Source: Sphingomonas sp. ATCC 31555
Lineage (GTDB): Bacteria > Pseudomonadota > Alphaproteobacteria > Sphingomonadales > Sphingomonadaceae
Direction of reading: 5' to 3'
Length of the DNA: 64,000 nt
NCBI RefSeq assembly: GCF_000282895.1
Contig: NZ_ALBQ01000011.1
Location: forward strand, 248,001 to 312,000
Below, in pieces: positions 34,723 through 42,661 of this stretch. Under the pieces are notes generated by a model, which had not been told where the DNA came from, did not search any database, and saw only the letters and a list, made by a program, of their open reading frames with translations. The position numbers were made by a program, and so were the translations under genes. How positions within the stretch are numbered: the stretch's first letter is position 1; the number at the start of each line of letters is the position of its first letter.

Positions 34723-34812
34723 GGCGGCACCCATGGATCTGATCTGGTCCGCAAGCCCTATTCGATGGACGTTCTTTCACGCGCCCTGCGCCAGGCGACG
34801 CCGGTGAAATAG
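34723..34812 (+). pseudogene. possible response-regulator receiver-domain fragment
   Basis: After an in-frame TAG (34720-34722) the frame reads GGTHGSDLVRKPYSMDVLSRALRQATPVK and stops at 34812. LVRKPYSMDVLSRALR is typical of the last strand and helix of a receiver domain, with the conserved Lys-Pro. No start codon or N-terminal part remains. It is short, so the assignment is tentative. Confidence 0.35.
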
Positions 34813-34833
34813 GACTGGCCGGCGCCTGCCGCC

Positions 34834-35796
34834 TCAGCGTGCCAGCGCCACCCGCTGATCGATGCTGCCGAAGAACGCTGCGTCTTCGCCCACGTGCATC
34901 CGCACGCGATCGCCTGCGCTGAGGAAGGGGGTGCGGAAGGCGCCGTGTGCGATCTTTTCGATCGCCCTTCGCTCGGAAATGCAGGTCGAGCCGACCGTAG
35001 CGTGATCGGCGTTGGAAACGGTGCCCGATCCGATGATGGTGCCCGCCGGCAAGCTGCGGGTCCGCGCCGCATGGGCGATCAGTTCGTGAAAGCCATAGGC
35101 CATGGCGTCGCCATTGGGGCTGCCGAACCAGGCGCCGTTCACCGCGACGGTGAGCGGCAGGCAGACGCGACCGTTCTGCCAGGCCTGGCCGAGCGCGTCG
35201 GGCGTGACGGCGAAGGGCGCGACGCTGCATGCCGGCTTGGCCTGAATCCAGCCGAAGCCCGTCTTCATCTCGACCGGCGCGATCGTGCGCAGCGACCAGT
35301 CGTTGATCAGGACGATCAGCCGGACATGCGCCAGCGCCCGATCGGCCGGGCAGCCCATCGGCACCGGGCCAGTGATGACGCCGAACTCGCCTTCGAAATC
35401 GATGCCATCGGCTTCGGACGGGAAGGGCACATCCTCGGTCGGGGAGAGGAACTGATGGCTCAGGCCCTGGTACATCAGCGGCTTGTCGGTTTCGATCGGC
35501 GGGAGATCGAAGGCCTGCTGCATCAGTTCGCCGTGTGTCGGGAAGGCGGAGCCATCCAGCCACTGCCAAGTGCGCGGCAGCGGCGCGCGCAGCGTGGCGG
35601 GATCGAGCGGGCTGCCTTGGCCTGCCTCCAGCCGCGCGGCCGTGCCCTGCAACGCGGGCAGTGCCGCCTCCCAGTGTTCGAGCGCGCCCAGCAGATGGGG
35701 CGCAGCGGCGCCGGCCGGCAGGCAGGTGGCGCCGTCGCGGGAAACCAGGATCAGTTCGCCGTCGGCGGTACCGTTGTCACGGGTGGCAAGTCGCAT
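34834..35796 (-). CDS. fumarylacetoacetate hydrolase (FAH) family protein
   Basis: The 320-residue protein carries the FAH metal site: EADGIDFEGEFGVITG with two Glu, and LIVLINDWSLRTI with Asp, followed by GFGWIQAKPACSVAPF and GTIIGSGTVSN. FAH enzymes hydrolyse or isomerise 2-oxo acids formed after aromatic ring cleavage. Here it is the most distal gene of the nine-gene catabolic operon and most likely handles a late intermediate. Starting ATG is at 35796. Fumarylacetoacetase itself is longer (about 420 residues), so a broader-family hydrolase is the safe call. Confidence 0.88.
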   Translation of the reverse strand: MRLATRDNGTADGELILVSRDGATCLPAGAAAPHLLGALEHWEAALPALQGTAARLEAGQGSPLDPATLRAPLPRTWQWLDGSAFPTHGELMQQAFDLPPIETDKPLMYQGLSHQFLSPTEDVPFPSEADGIDFEGEFGVITGPVPMGCPADRALAHVRLIVLINDWSLRTIAPVEMKTGFGWIQAKPACSVAPFAVTPDALGQAWQNGRVCLPLTVAVNGAWFGSPNGDAMAYGFHELIAHAARTRSLPAGTIIGSGTVSNADHATVGSTCISERRAIEKIAHGAFRTPFLSAGDRVRMHVGEDAAFFGSIDQRVALAR

Positions 35797-35824
35797 GGAG
35801 AGTTCTTTCCTTGGGATCGGGGTG

Positions 35825-36715
35825 TCAGCAGGTCGGGAGCACCGCCTCGACCAATTGCCGTACGTCGCGTTCGGCGGTGAAGCCGAGCGCGGCGGCGCGG
35901 GGCGTGTGCAGCGGCGGATAGCTGCCGAAGCTGCGGCGCAAGGCCGCATCCTCCGCATGGGTGATCGTCGCCATCGGGAAGCGGCGGACGAGTTCGGCGA
36001 CCAGATCGCCCATCGCGAAGCGCAGCGCGGGCAGGGTGACGGGGTGCTGCTCGGCGATGTCCGCCAGCAGGGCGGCGACGAGATTGGCGGCACAGGCCGA
36101 TACCGAGCAGACCCAGCTCGTTGCATCGGGCGCTACCGGCACGGCATAGGCTTGGCCGGCGCGCGCGGCGTGGAAAAGATCGCTCAGAAATGCGGATCCG
36201 AACCCGCCGGCCGACGCCGGACGGGCGACGATGCCCGGCAATCGCAGAACGGCGCCACGCAGAGCACCGCGCCGCACCGCATCGCCAAAACCGAGTTCGA
36301 CCATCCGCTTGTGCGTGCCGTACACGCTGTCGGGGACGGCAACCGTACCATCGTCCACCGGACCGGCGGGTGCCGCTCCGAACACGGCGATCGATCCGGC
36401 GAGGATCAGCCGCCGGCCCTGCATCGCTTCGATCAGGCGCAGCGGCACATCGAGGTTGATCGCGCGGGATGCGGCAGGATCGCGCTCGGCAGCGCCGCCG
36501 GGCAGCGCGGCCAGGTGAAGAAGCGCGTCGCAATTCCGCACGGCTTGCGCCAGCACAGCCGGATCGGTGAGATCGCCTGTCAGGCGCGTACCGGAGCCTT
36601 CTTCCGAAAACGCCCGGTCGACCAGCAGCAGATCGGCGGCGACGCTCGTCTCGCGCAGCCGCCGGACGACCGCCCGGCCGACAAAGCCGTCGGCGCCGGT
36701 GATCGTCAGCCGCAT
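35825..36715 (-). CDS. NAD-dependent epimerase/dehydratase family protein (extended SDR)
   Basis: The 296-residue protein opens with the Rossmann motif TITGADGFVGRAVVRRL. The extended-SDR active site reads SIAVFG with VYGTHKRMVELGFGDAV, giving the Tyr-x-x-x-Lys pair. The similarity is to DenD/D-erythronate-dehydrogenase-like SDRs as well as sugar epimerases. It is three bases downstream of the cupin gene and 28 bases before the FAH gene, so part of the catabolic operon. A role oxidising or reducing a hydroxy-acid intermediate is inferred. Confidence 0.85.
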   Translation of the reverse strand: MRLTITGADGFVGRAVVRRLRETSVAADLLLVDRAFSEEGSGTRLTGDLTDPAVLAQAVRNCDALLHLAALPGGAAERDPAASRAINLDVPLRLIEAMQGRRLILAGSIAVFGAAPAGPVDDGTVAVPDSVYGTHKRMVELGFGDAVRRGALRGAVLRLPGIVARPASAGGFGSAFLSDLFHAARAGQAYAVPVAPDATSWVCSVSACAANLVAALLADIAEQHPVTLPALRFAMGDLVAELVRRFPMATITHAEDAALRRSFGSYPPLHTPRAAALGFTAERDVRQLVEAVLPTC

Positions 36716-36717
36716 CG

Positions 36718-37281
36718 TCAGCGCTTCAGGCTCGCATCGAATTCGCCGTCGATGAGGATGAAGGCGATGCGGCAATTCCTGTCGGAGCGGTTCGACCAGC
36801 CATGGTTGGTGCCGCGCTGGATGACGATGTCGCCGGCACGCACCGTCGTCTCGCCCTCATCCATGATCAGGACGAGCTCGCCTTCGAGGACGATGCCATA
36901 GTCGATCGTCTCGGTGCGGTGCATCAGCGCGTGGCGCGAGCCTTCGCCATGCGCCGAGGCACTGCCGGCGCCAACCTCGGCGAAATGCGCCTTCGCCTCT
37001 TCCGGCGTCATGTTGCGAATGCCGTCGCCTTCGGGCGGGATGTCGAGCACGCGGATCCGGGTGCCGTTCTTCGGCGGCGCGAGGACGATGCCCTGTTCGG
37101 GCGGCTCGCCCGAGGCGGCGTCGATCGGGGCGGGTGTCGCCTGGGTGTTCCACACCTCATGAAACATCGGGCCGATATCGCCGCCGACACGCTGGACGCG
37201 CGGCACGGTGCCGTCTTCCTGGATGATCGCGCGGCCCTGGGCATCATGGCCGGTGACGACGCGGCGAACGGGTTTTTCCAT
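36718..37281 (-). CDS. cupin-domain protein of the catabolic operon
   Basis: The 187-residue protein ends in a cupin barrel (residues about 115-185): HALMHRTETIDYGIVLEGELVLIMDEGE, then VRAGDIVIQRGTNHGWSNRS. The first cupin motif lacks the usual His-x-His pair (HRTET instead), so metal binding may be altered or lost. Similar proteins accompany extradiol or gentisate pathways, but no activity is established. It sits between the MFS transporter and the SDR gene. Confidence 0.82.
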   Translation of the reverse strand: MEKPVRRVVTGHDAQGRAIIQEDGTVPRVQRVGGDIGPMFHEVWNTQATPAPIDAASGEPPEQGIVLAPPKNGTRIRVLDIPPEGDGIRNMTPEEAKAHFAEVGAGSASAHGEGSRHALMHRTETIDYGIVLEGELVLIMDEGETTVRAGDIVIQRGTNHGWSNRSDRNCRIAFILIDGEFDASLKR

Positions 37282-37293
37282 GGTCTTGGTCCT

Positions 37294-38478
37294 TCAAGCG
37301 GAGATGGGAGCGGGCGCGCGAGCGCCGGCGAGCAGGGCGGCGACGGCCCCGGCCAGCGCCAGGCCGGTGTAGAGCAGCAGAGTCTGTGCAAGCCCGCCGG
37401 TGGCCGGTTCCAGCAAGGTGGTGATGAGCGGCGCGGCGAATTGGCCGAGGAAGAAGGCGCCGGTCCAGGCGCCGGTCCCCGATCCGCGCGCGGCGGCTGG
37501 CAGACGGCGCATCACCCAGGCGAGCATGTTCGGGAGCATTACGCCACTGCCGATACAGGCGAGGATGGCGAAGCCGGTGATCGCGGCGAAGCCGGGGGAC
37601 AAGGCGGTACCGGCATAGCCGATCGCCACCAGCGCCAGCCCCATTGCCAGCAGGCGCGGCCCGGCATGGGCCTTGAGCCGGCCGAAGACGATGCTGCCGA
37701 TCGCTACGCCGAGGTTGGTGCCGGCCGCGGCGAGGCCGATCAACGCGGGGGAACGGACGCCGCTGCGCTCGATGATCGGGCCTACCTGCACGATGATGGT
37801 GTAGAACAGGATGCCGACTGCGATCGTGATCAGCAGGATCGGCAGCATCGTGCCGAGCGGCAGCCGCACCCTGGCGACGGCGCGGGCGGCGCGCTGGACC
37901 GGTTCGAACAGCATGGCCGCCACGGCGACCGCGATCGGCAGGGCAATAAGATAGAGCAGAAACGGTCCGCGCGATCCCAGCGCTTCGCCCAGCGCGCCGC
38001 CGATCGCCACCAGCGCGATCGCGCTCAGGCTGACCGCCGCCATCTGAATGGAAATCCAGCGTTCGCGACGCGCCCCTTCAAAATAGTCGCCGAGCATCGC
38101 GGTCGATACGGTCATGATCGCCGCCTCGGCCAGCCCCAGCACCGCCCGCGCGGCGATGATCGCGGGCAGATCCTTCAGCAGGAACGGCAAGGTACCGACC
38201 ACGCCGTACACCAGCAGCGACAGCAGCAGCACCGGCTTGCGGCCGAAGCGATCGGAGAGCGCGCCGGCCACCGGCGAAAACAGCGCGATGCACAAAGCCG
38301 GTATGGTGAGCGCCACCGGCACCAGCACCGCTGAGCCCGGCACCGCCGCGAATTCGCGGAGCAGCATCGGCAGCACCGGGACCAGTGCGACGATGCCCAT
38401 GGTGGGCATGATCGCGGTGAGGATCAGCAGGACCGCGTGCCGGGTGGACGCGACCTGCGTTCCTGCCGCCCCGCTCAT
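37294..38478 (-). CDS. major facilitator superfamily transporter
   Basis: The 394-residue protein has twelve predicted helices. The loop 2-3 motif is GALSDRFGRKPVLLL, a canonical MFS signature. There is no periplasmic signal or large domain. Within the operon it is likely to import the aromatic compound across the inner membrane after passage through the TonB-dependent receptor, or to export an intermediate. It overlaps the hydrolase gene by four bases. Confidence 0.88.
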   Translation of the reverse strand: MSGAAGTQVASTRHAVLLILTAIMPTMGIVALVPVLPMLLREFAAVPGSAVLVPVALTIPALCIALFSPVAGALSDRFGRKPVLLLSLLVYGVVGTLPFLLKDLPAIIAARAVLGLAEAAIMTVSTAMLGDYFEGARRERWISIQMAAVSLSAIALVAIGGALGEALGSRGPFLLYLIALPIAVAVAAMLFEPVQRAARAVARVRLPLGTMLPILLITIAVGILFYTIIVQVGPIIERSGVRSPALIGLAAAGTNLGVAIGSIVFGRLKAHAGPRLLAMGLALVAIGYAGTALSPGFAAITGFAILACIGSGVMLPNMLAWVMRRLPAAARGSGTGAWTGAFFLGQFAAPLITTLLEPATGGLAQTLLLYTGLALAGAVAALLAGARAPAPISA

Positions 38479-39632
38479 GCGACCTTGCCGCCCAGCGTTT
38501 CGCCGAACCAGTCGGCGATATAGTCGCGACCATAGGACATGTTGTCCGCGCCGACATGCTCAACGCCGCCTTCGCGCGCGGTGAATAGCTTCAGTTCGCG
38601 CTTGGGGCTGTTGACCAGCTGTTCGTAGCAGTCGTGCGCATATTGGACGCTGATCTGGCGATCCTCGGCGCCGTGGGTGACGAGGAACGGCACCATCACC
38701 CCGCCCATATGGCCGTTGAGGTTCATGTCGGCTGCCTTGGCGAAGAAATCGTCCATGTCCTTGGCGCCAAACGCCCACATCACATGCGCCCAGTAATGTG
38801 GCACCGGGTTCTCGCCTTCGCGGTTCAAGCGCTTCTGCTGCACCTCGGCCCAATTATGGTTCGCGCCCCAGCAGGCGCCCGAGGCGAAGCGGGGTTCGTA
38901 GGCGACCGCGCGGGGGGCGAAATGGCCGCCGAGCGAGATGCCGGTCATGCCGATCCGCTTGGGATCGGCGTCCGGCTGGCGCTCCAGCCAGTCGACCGCC
39001 CTGGAAGCCCAGTTCTCCGCATGCGGATCGACGGGGAGGTTCTGCAGCCGAAGCGCTTCGCCGGAGCCGGGCTGGTCCACGCACAGGGTGGAAATGCCGC
39101 GCCGGGCCAGCGCCTCGGGCAGGCGTGACCAGTAGAGCAGTTCCTTGCAGCTATCGAGGCCGTTGCAATAGACGACCACGGGCTTGCGTCCCTCACCGGG
39201 CGCGCGGGTGTAGAGCGCGGGCATGGTGCCAGTGGCAAGGGGGATTTCCACTCGCTCGCGATTGATCTGGCCCAGCATCGTCGACTTGTCGAACGTGGCG
39301 CGCGCCTTGGCATAGGTTTCCTTGCGGCCGGGGTGGCCATGGCCCTGCATCCGCTCGCCGGTGAACAGATAGAGCGCAGCACGCTCCAGCTTGTTCGAAG
39401 CGGAAAAGGCGCGGCCCCTGGCCTCGTCCTCGGCGGCGAGGCCGATCAGCTTGTCGGCCATCGCAACCCACTGCGCCATGAACTGCGGGGTGCCGGCGTC
39501 GGCACCGGCCGCAGCCGCGTCCTTGATCGGCTGGCACATGTCGACCAGCTCGCCGATCTGACCGCCGCTCTCCATCGCGATCGCGACCGAGAGGTTCCAG
39601 ATATAGTTGGGGAAATATTCGAACAATGCCAT
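38475..39632 (-). CDS. alpha/beta hydrolase, dihydroxypseudooxynicotine-hydrolase-like C-C hydrolase
   Basis: The 385-residue protein has a helical N-terminal extension of about 130 residues, then an alpha/beta-hydrolase fold. Nucleophile Ser233 lies in MTGISLGGHFAPR, Asp324 in VTHGAEDRQIS and His359 in GGVEHVGAD. The two-part layout and size match the FrsA/2,6-dihydroxypseudooxynicotine hydrolase group, some of which split C-C bonds. After meta-cleavage by the neighbouring dioxygenase a C-C hydrolase would be the next step, which fits. The exact substrate is unknown. Confidence 0.85.
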   Translation of the reverse strand: MALFEYFPNYIWNLSVAIAMESGGQIGELVDMCQPIKDAAAAGADAGTPQFMAQWVAMADKLIGLAAEDEARGRAFSASNKLERAALYLFTGERMQGHGHPGRKETYAKARATFDKSTMLGQINRERVEIPLATGTMPALYTRAPGEGRKPVVVYCNGLDSCKELLYWSRLPEALARRGISTLCVDQPGSGEALRLQNLPVDPHAENWASRAVDWLERQPDADPKRIGMTGISLGGHFAPRAVAYEPRFASGACWGANHNWAEVQQKRLNREGENPVPHYWAHVMWAFGAKDMDDFFAKAADMNLNGHMGGVMVPFLVTHGAEDRQISVQYAHDCYEQLVNSPKRELKLFTAREGGVEHVGADNMSYGRDYIADWFGETLGGKVA

Positions 39633-39636
39633 GGTA

Positions 39637-40539
39637 TCAGGCCTCCACCGCCACGAACAGGCCCGGATTGGGCGCCGGGTGCGGCAGCGTCTGCGGACCG
39701 CCGGTGCCGATGCCCCACTGATCCATGATCAGCGGCGCAGGGGTGTAAACCTGATATTGATGCGCGTCGAAATCGACCTCTTCCAGCTCCGACGTATATT
39801 CGGCGACGAAGCCGCTGGGCGTCACGAAATAGCTGAACGTATTGTTGCCGGCGGTATGACGGCCGGGGCCCCAACCGATATCAATGCCGTGCAGCTTCAG
39901 CCGGTGCGCGCCGCGCATCATGCCGTCGATGCCTTCCATGTCATAGGCGACATGGTTGAGACAGGCCGGCCCCGGCAGCAGCGCAATGCGATGATGCGCC
40001 GAGTTGCAGCGCAGGAAGCACATGAAGTCGCCCAGCCAGTCGCTGACCTTGAAGCCCAGCACGTCGGTGAAGAACTGCACCGCCGCCTGATGGTTGGGAG
40101 AATGCAGCACGATATGGCTGATCTTCACCGGCACGCCGTCCCAGCGAGCGATGTCCCGGCGTTGGCCGCGCGCGACGTCGCTTGAGATTTCGAACAGCAT
40201 CCCGTCCGGCGAGAAGAAGCGGAAGCCATAGCCGCCGCCGGGGGTGGTAAGCGGGGCGGGAGTGCGGACGATCTTGCAGCCGGCGGCTTCGGCCTTGACG
40301 TGCAGCGCATCGACATCGGCGCGGCTGTCGGCGGCGAGCGCGATCACGTCGATGCGGTTTTCGTCGGCCGGGCGGAGGCGGACGACCTGGTGTTCGTCAT
40401 GACCCTGGGCCTTGAACCAGGCCATGCCGTCGTTGCTCGGCACGGCCTCGAGCCCCCAGATCTCCTCGTAGAATTTCTTCTCGGCTTGGAAGTCGGTGAC
40501 GGCATAGCCGACATAGCGGATTTCGGTAACGCGGGTCAT
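39637..40539 (-). CDS. extradiol ring-cleavage dioxygenase, type I (VOC superfamily)
   Basis: The 300-residue protein has the two-domain BphC-like build. The Fe(II) ligands are predicted to be His142 (KISHIVLHSPN), His196 (CLNHVAYDMEG) and Glu247 (SGFVAEYTSE) in the C-terminal domain. A Tyr (NTFSYFVTPSG) and His (GRHTAGNN) near the site are also family features. It cleaves a catechol-type ring next to the hydroxyls using O2. Located just after the FAD monooxygenase gene, which would make the diol. Confidence 0.92.
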   Translation of the reverse strand: MTRVTEIRYVGYAVTDFQAEKKFYEEIWGLEAVPSNDGMAWFKAQGHDEHQVVRLRPADENRIDVIALAADSRADVDALHVKAEAAGCKIVRTPAPLTTPGGGYGFRFFSPDGMLFEISSDVARGQRRDIARWDGVPVKISHIVLHSPNHQAAVQFFTDVLGFKVSDWLGDFMCFLRCNSAHHRIALLPGPACLNHVAYDMEGIDGMMRGAHRLKLHGIDIGWGPGRHTAGNNTFSYFVTPSGFVAEYTSELEEVDFDAHQYQVYTPAPLIMDQWGIGTGGPQTLPHPAPNPGLFVAVEA

Positions 40540-40558
40540 AACAATGCTTCCCTGGGGT

Positions 40559-41674
40559 TCAGATGGGTTGGGCGGTGACGGCGAACATTTCCGCGGTTGC
40601 CTTGGCGTTATCGACCGGCGGACCCTTGCCGAGCTGCCCGTGGCAGATCGCCAGGCTCTGGCGGACGATGTAGGCGCAGCGATCAAAGCGCCGGGCGCGA
40701 TAGGCAGTGAAGGCGTCTTCTGTGGTTTCGGCGCGGGCAAGCTCCTCGGCGAGGACGAGGCTGTCCTCGATTGCCATGCCGGCGCCTTGCCCCAGGTGCG
40801 GCGTGGTGGCGTGGACGGCATCGCCGAGCAGTACGACGCGGCCGCGATGCCAGGCGCCCTCGACCAGCATTCCTTCGAGCGGACGATAGACGACGCCGTC
40901 GTCATCGGTGATCTGGTCGGCGAGCGCCTGGATCGCGGGGGCGCAGCGTGCCAGCTTGGCGCGCATCGCCGCTGCCAGCCCCTCGCGAGGATAGCGGGGA
41001 TTATCCGGTTCCGGCGTGGTGACGTACATGTACATCAGGTCCGCGCTGATCGGGACGAAGCCGACGCCGGTGGGTCCGTTATAGACCTGCAGCGCATCGA
41101 GATCGGCAAAGCGCGGGAAGTTGTAGCGCCATACCGCCTGGCCGGTGAATTGCGGGCGCTCCGCATCGGGGAACAGCGTCTCGCGCGTTTGCGAATAGAC
41201 GCCGTCGGCGCCGATCACCAGATCGTAGATGCCGCTGCTGCCGTCCGAGAAGGTGACCGCCACCTGATCGCTATCGGCGACGATCGTCTCGGCGGTGATG
41301 CCCAGCCGCACCTCCGCGCCCAGCGCGATGGTGCGATCGCCCAGCACCTTGTGGAGCGCGGGGCGGCCGATGCCGACATTGGCGGGATAGCCTTCGAGCA
41401 GCCGCGGCGCGGGCACGCGCGCGACTTTCTGGCCGGCGGGCGTGAAGATCTCCACCGCATCGAAGCCGACGCCGGCGCCAAGATAATCGTCGAGCAGCCC
41501 CAGCGCCTTCATCGCGCGCAGCACATTCGCCTGCTGGATGATGCCGACGCCATACACCGACCAAGTGGGATCGCGTTCGATGACGTCGACGGCGAAGCCC
41601 TGCTGGCGCAGCGCAATGGCAGCGGTGAGGCCGCCGATGCCGCCGCCGATGACGAGAATGTTGAGGGATTGCAT
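40559..41674 (-). CDS. class A FAD-dependent aromatic monooxygenase
   Basis: The 371-residue protein has the FAD-binding motif VIGGGIGGLTAAIALRQQG, the DG motif VIGADGVYSQTR, and the GD motif VLLGDAVHATTPHLGQGAGMAIEDS. These define class A flavoprotein hydroxylases, which use NAD(P)H and O2 to hydroxylate phenols ortho to an OH. In this operon it would turn the imported aromatic into the diol cleaved by the extradiol dioxygenase. The closest named families include 6-hydroxynicotinate, salicylate and 3-hydroxybenzoate hydroxylases; none is singled out. Confidence 0.92.
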   Translation of the reverse strand: MQSLNILVIGGGIGGLTAAIALRQQGFAVDVIERDPTWSVYGVGIIQQANVLRAMKALGLLDDYLGAGVGFDAVEIFTPAGQKVARVPAPRLLEGYPANVGIGRPALHKVLGDRTIALGAEVRLGITAETIVADSDQVAVTFSDGSSGIYDLVIGADGVYSQTRETLFPDAERPQFTGQAVWRYNFPRFADLDALQVYNGPTGVGFVPISADLMYMYVTTPEPDNPRYPREGLAAAMRAKLARCAPAIQALADQITDDDGVVYRPLEGMLVEGAWHRGRVVLLGDAVHATTPHLGQGAGMAIEDSLVLAEELARAETTEDAFTAYRARRFDRCAYIVRQSLAICHGQLGKGPPVDNAKATAEMFAVTAQPI

Positions 41675-41677
41675 AGC

Positions 41678-42652
41678 TTAGAACCGTTCCAGATCATGGG
41701 CGGGGGTGACCGGCCCGGCGAAGGATTGATGAATGTCGGCAAGGTAGCGATCGACCGCCGCGGGATCGGCGTCGGCGACCACCAGATGGGTGAGAACCAC
41801 CCGCTTCACGTTCATCGCCTGGGCCATTTCGCCAACCTGCAGCGGCGTGAGGTGATGGCGGGTCAGATGCTCGGCCATCGCCGCACGCTGCCCGGCGGGC
41901 ATGTCCGGCTGAAGCCGGGCGATCCGCGCCATGGTGGCGGGCACGTCGATCATTTCGCTGACCAGCAGATCCGCGCCGCGACCCAGTTTCTCCACGGCCG
42001 GGCTGGGCCCGGTGTCGCCCGTATAGACGATCGAGCGGCCCGGCAGGTCGAAGCGCAGCGACAACGATTGATAGCGGCTGTCCTCGGCGGAGCCGGGCGC
42101 AAAGCTGTAATGGGTGTTGCGGGCGGCGCGAACGGTAAAGCCGCCGAGCGTTGCTGTTCCGCCATCGACAAGCTCGGTCACCGTCACCGTCGATGCCGGA
42201 TCGATCACCGGCGCGCCGGGCAGGCCATAGCCGGCGGCCGCCGCTGGTCGCATCGATGCGACCAGCCCGTCGACCAGCGCCCGGGTGCCCGGTGGGCCAT
42301 AGATGGCGAGCGGCCCCGGCGCATTGGTCTGGTAGCGCAGCCCCAGCAACGCGGCGAGGCCGCCGGTGTGATCGAAGTGCAGGTGGCTGAGGAATACCGC
42401 CTTAACCTGCATGGCCTGAAGGTGTGCCTTGGCGAGCTGCTCTACCGCGCCGTCGCCGACATCGACCAGATACACGTCCCGCCCGAGGACCAGCGCGTTG
42501 GCCGGTTGTGCGCGGGTCGGATCAGGCACCGGGCCGCCCATCGTTCCCAGCGTGATCCACGCCGGGGCGTTGGCCTGTTCTGTCCGCGCCGGCGCCGCAC
42601 CTGCTGCCATCAGCAGCAAGCCGGCGATCAGCGTTGGGCGGAGCGGACGCAT
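41678..42652 (-). CDS. periplasmic metallo-beta-lactamase-fold hydrolase
   Basis: The 324-residue protein carries a signal peptide (MRPLRPTLIAGLLLMAAGAAPA). The zinc motif is H90-L-H92-F-D94-H95 (LSHLHFDHTGG), with later IVYTGDTGPS and VVLTHLV supplying further ligands. The overall form is close to arylsulfatase/RNase Z-like or lactonase MBL proteins. Export to the periplasm and its place between the TonB receptor and the monooxygenase suggest that it removes an ester, lactone, sulfate or similar group from the incoming compound before cytoplasmic steps. Confidence 0.87.
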   Translation of the reverse strand: MRPLRPTLIAGLLLMAAGAAPARTEQANAPAWITLGTMGGPVPDPTRAQPANALVLGRDVYLVDVGDGAVEQLAKAHLQAMQVKAVFLSHLHFDHTGGLAALLGLRYQTNAPGPLAIYGPPGTRALVDGLVASMRPAAAAGYGLPGAPVIDPASTVTVTELVDGGTATLGGFTVRAARNTHYSFAPGSAEDSRYQSLSLRFDLPGRSIVYTGDTGPSPAVEKLGRGADLLVSEMIDVPATMARIARLQPDMPAGQRAAMAEHLTRHHLTPLQVGEMAQAMNVKRVVLTHLVVADADPAAVDRYLADIHQSFAGPVTPAHDLERF

Positions 42653-42661
42653 TCCGGCGCC

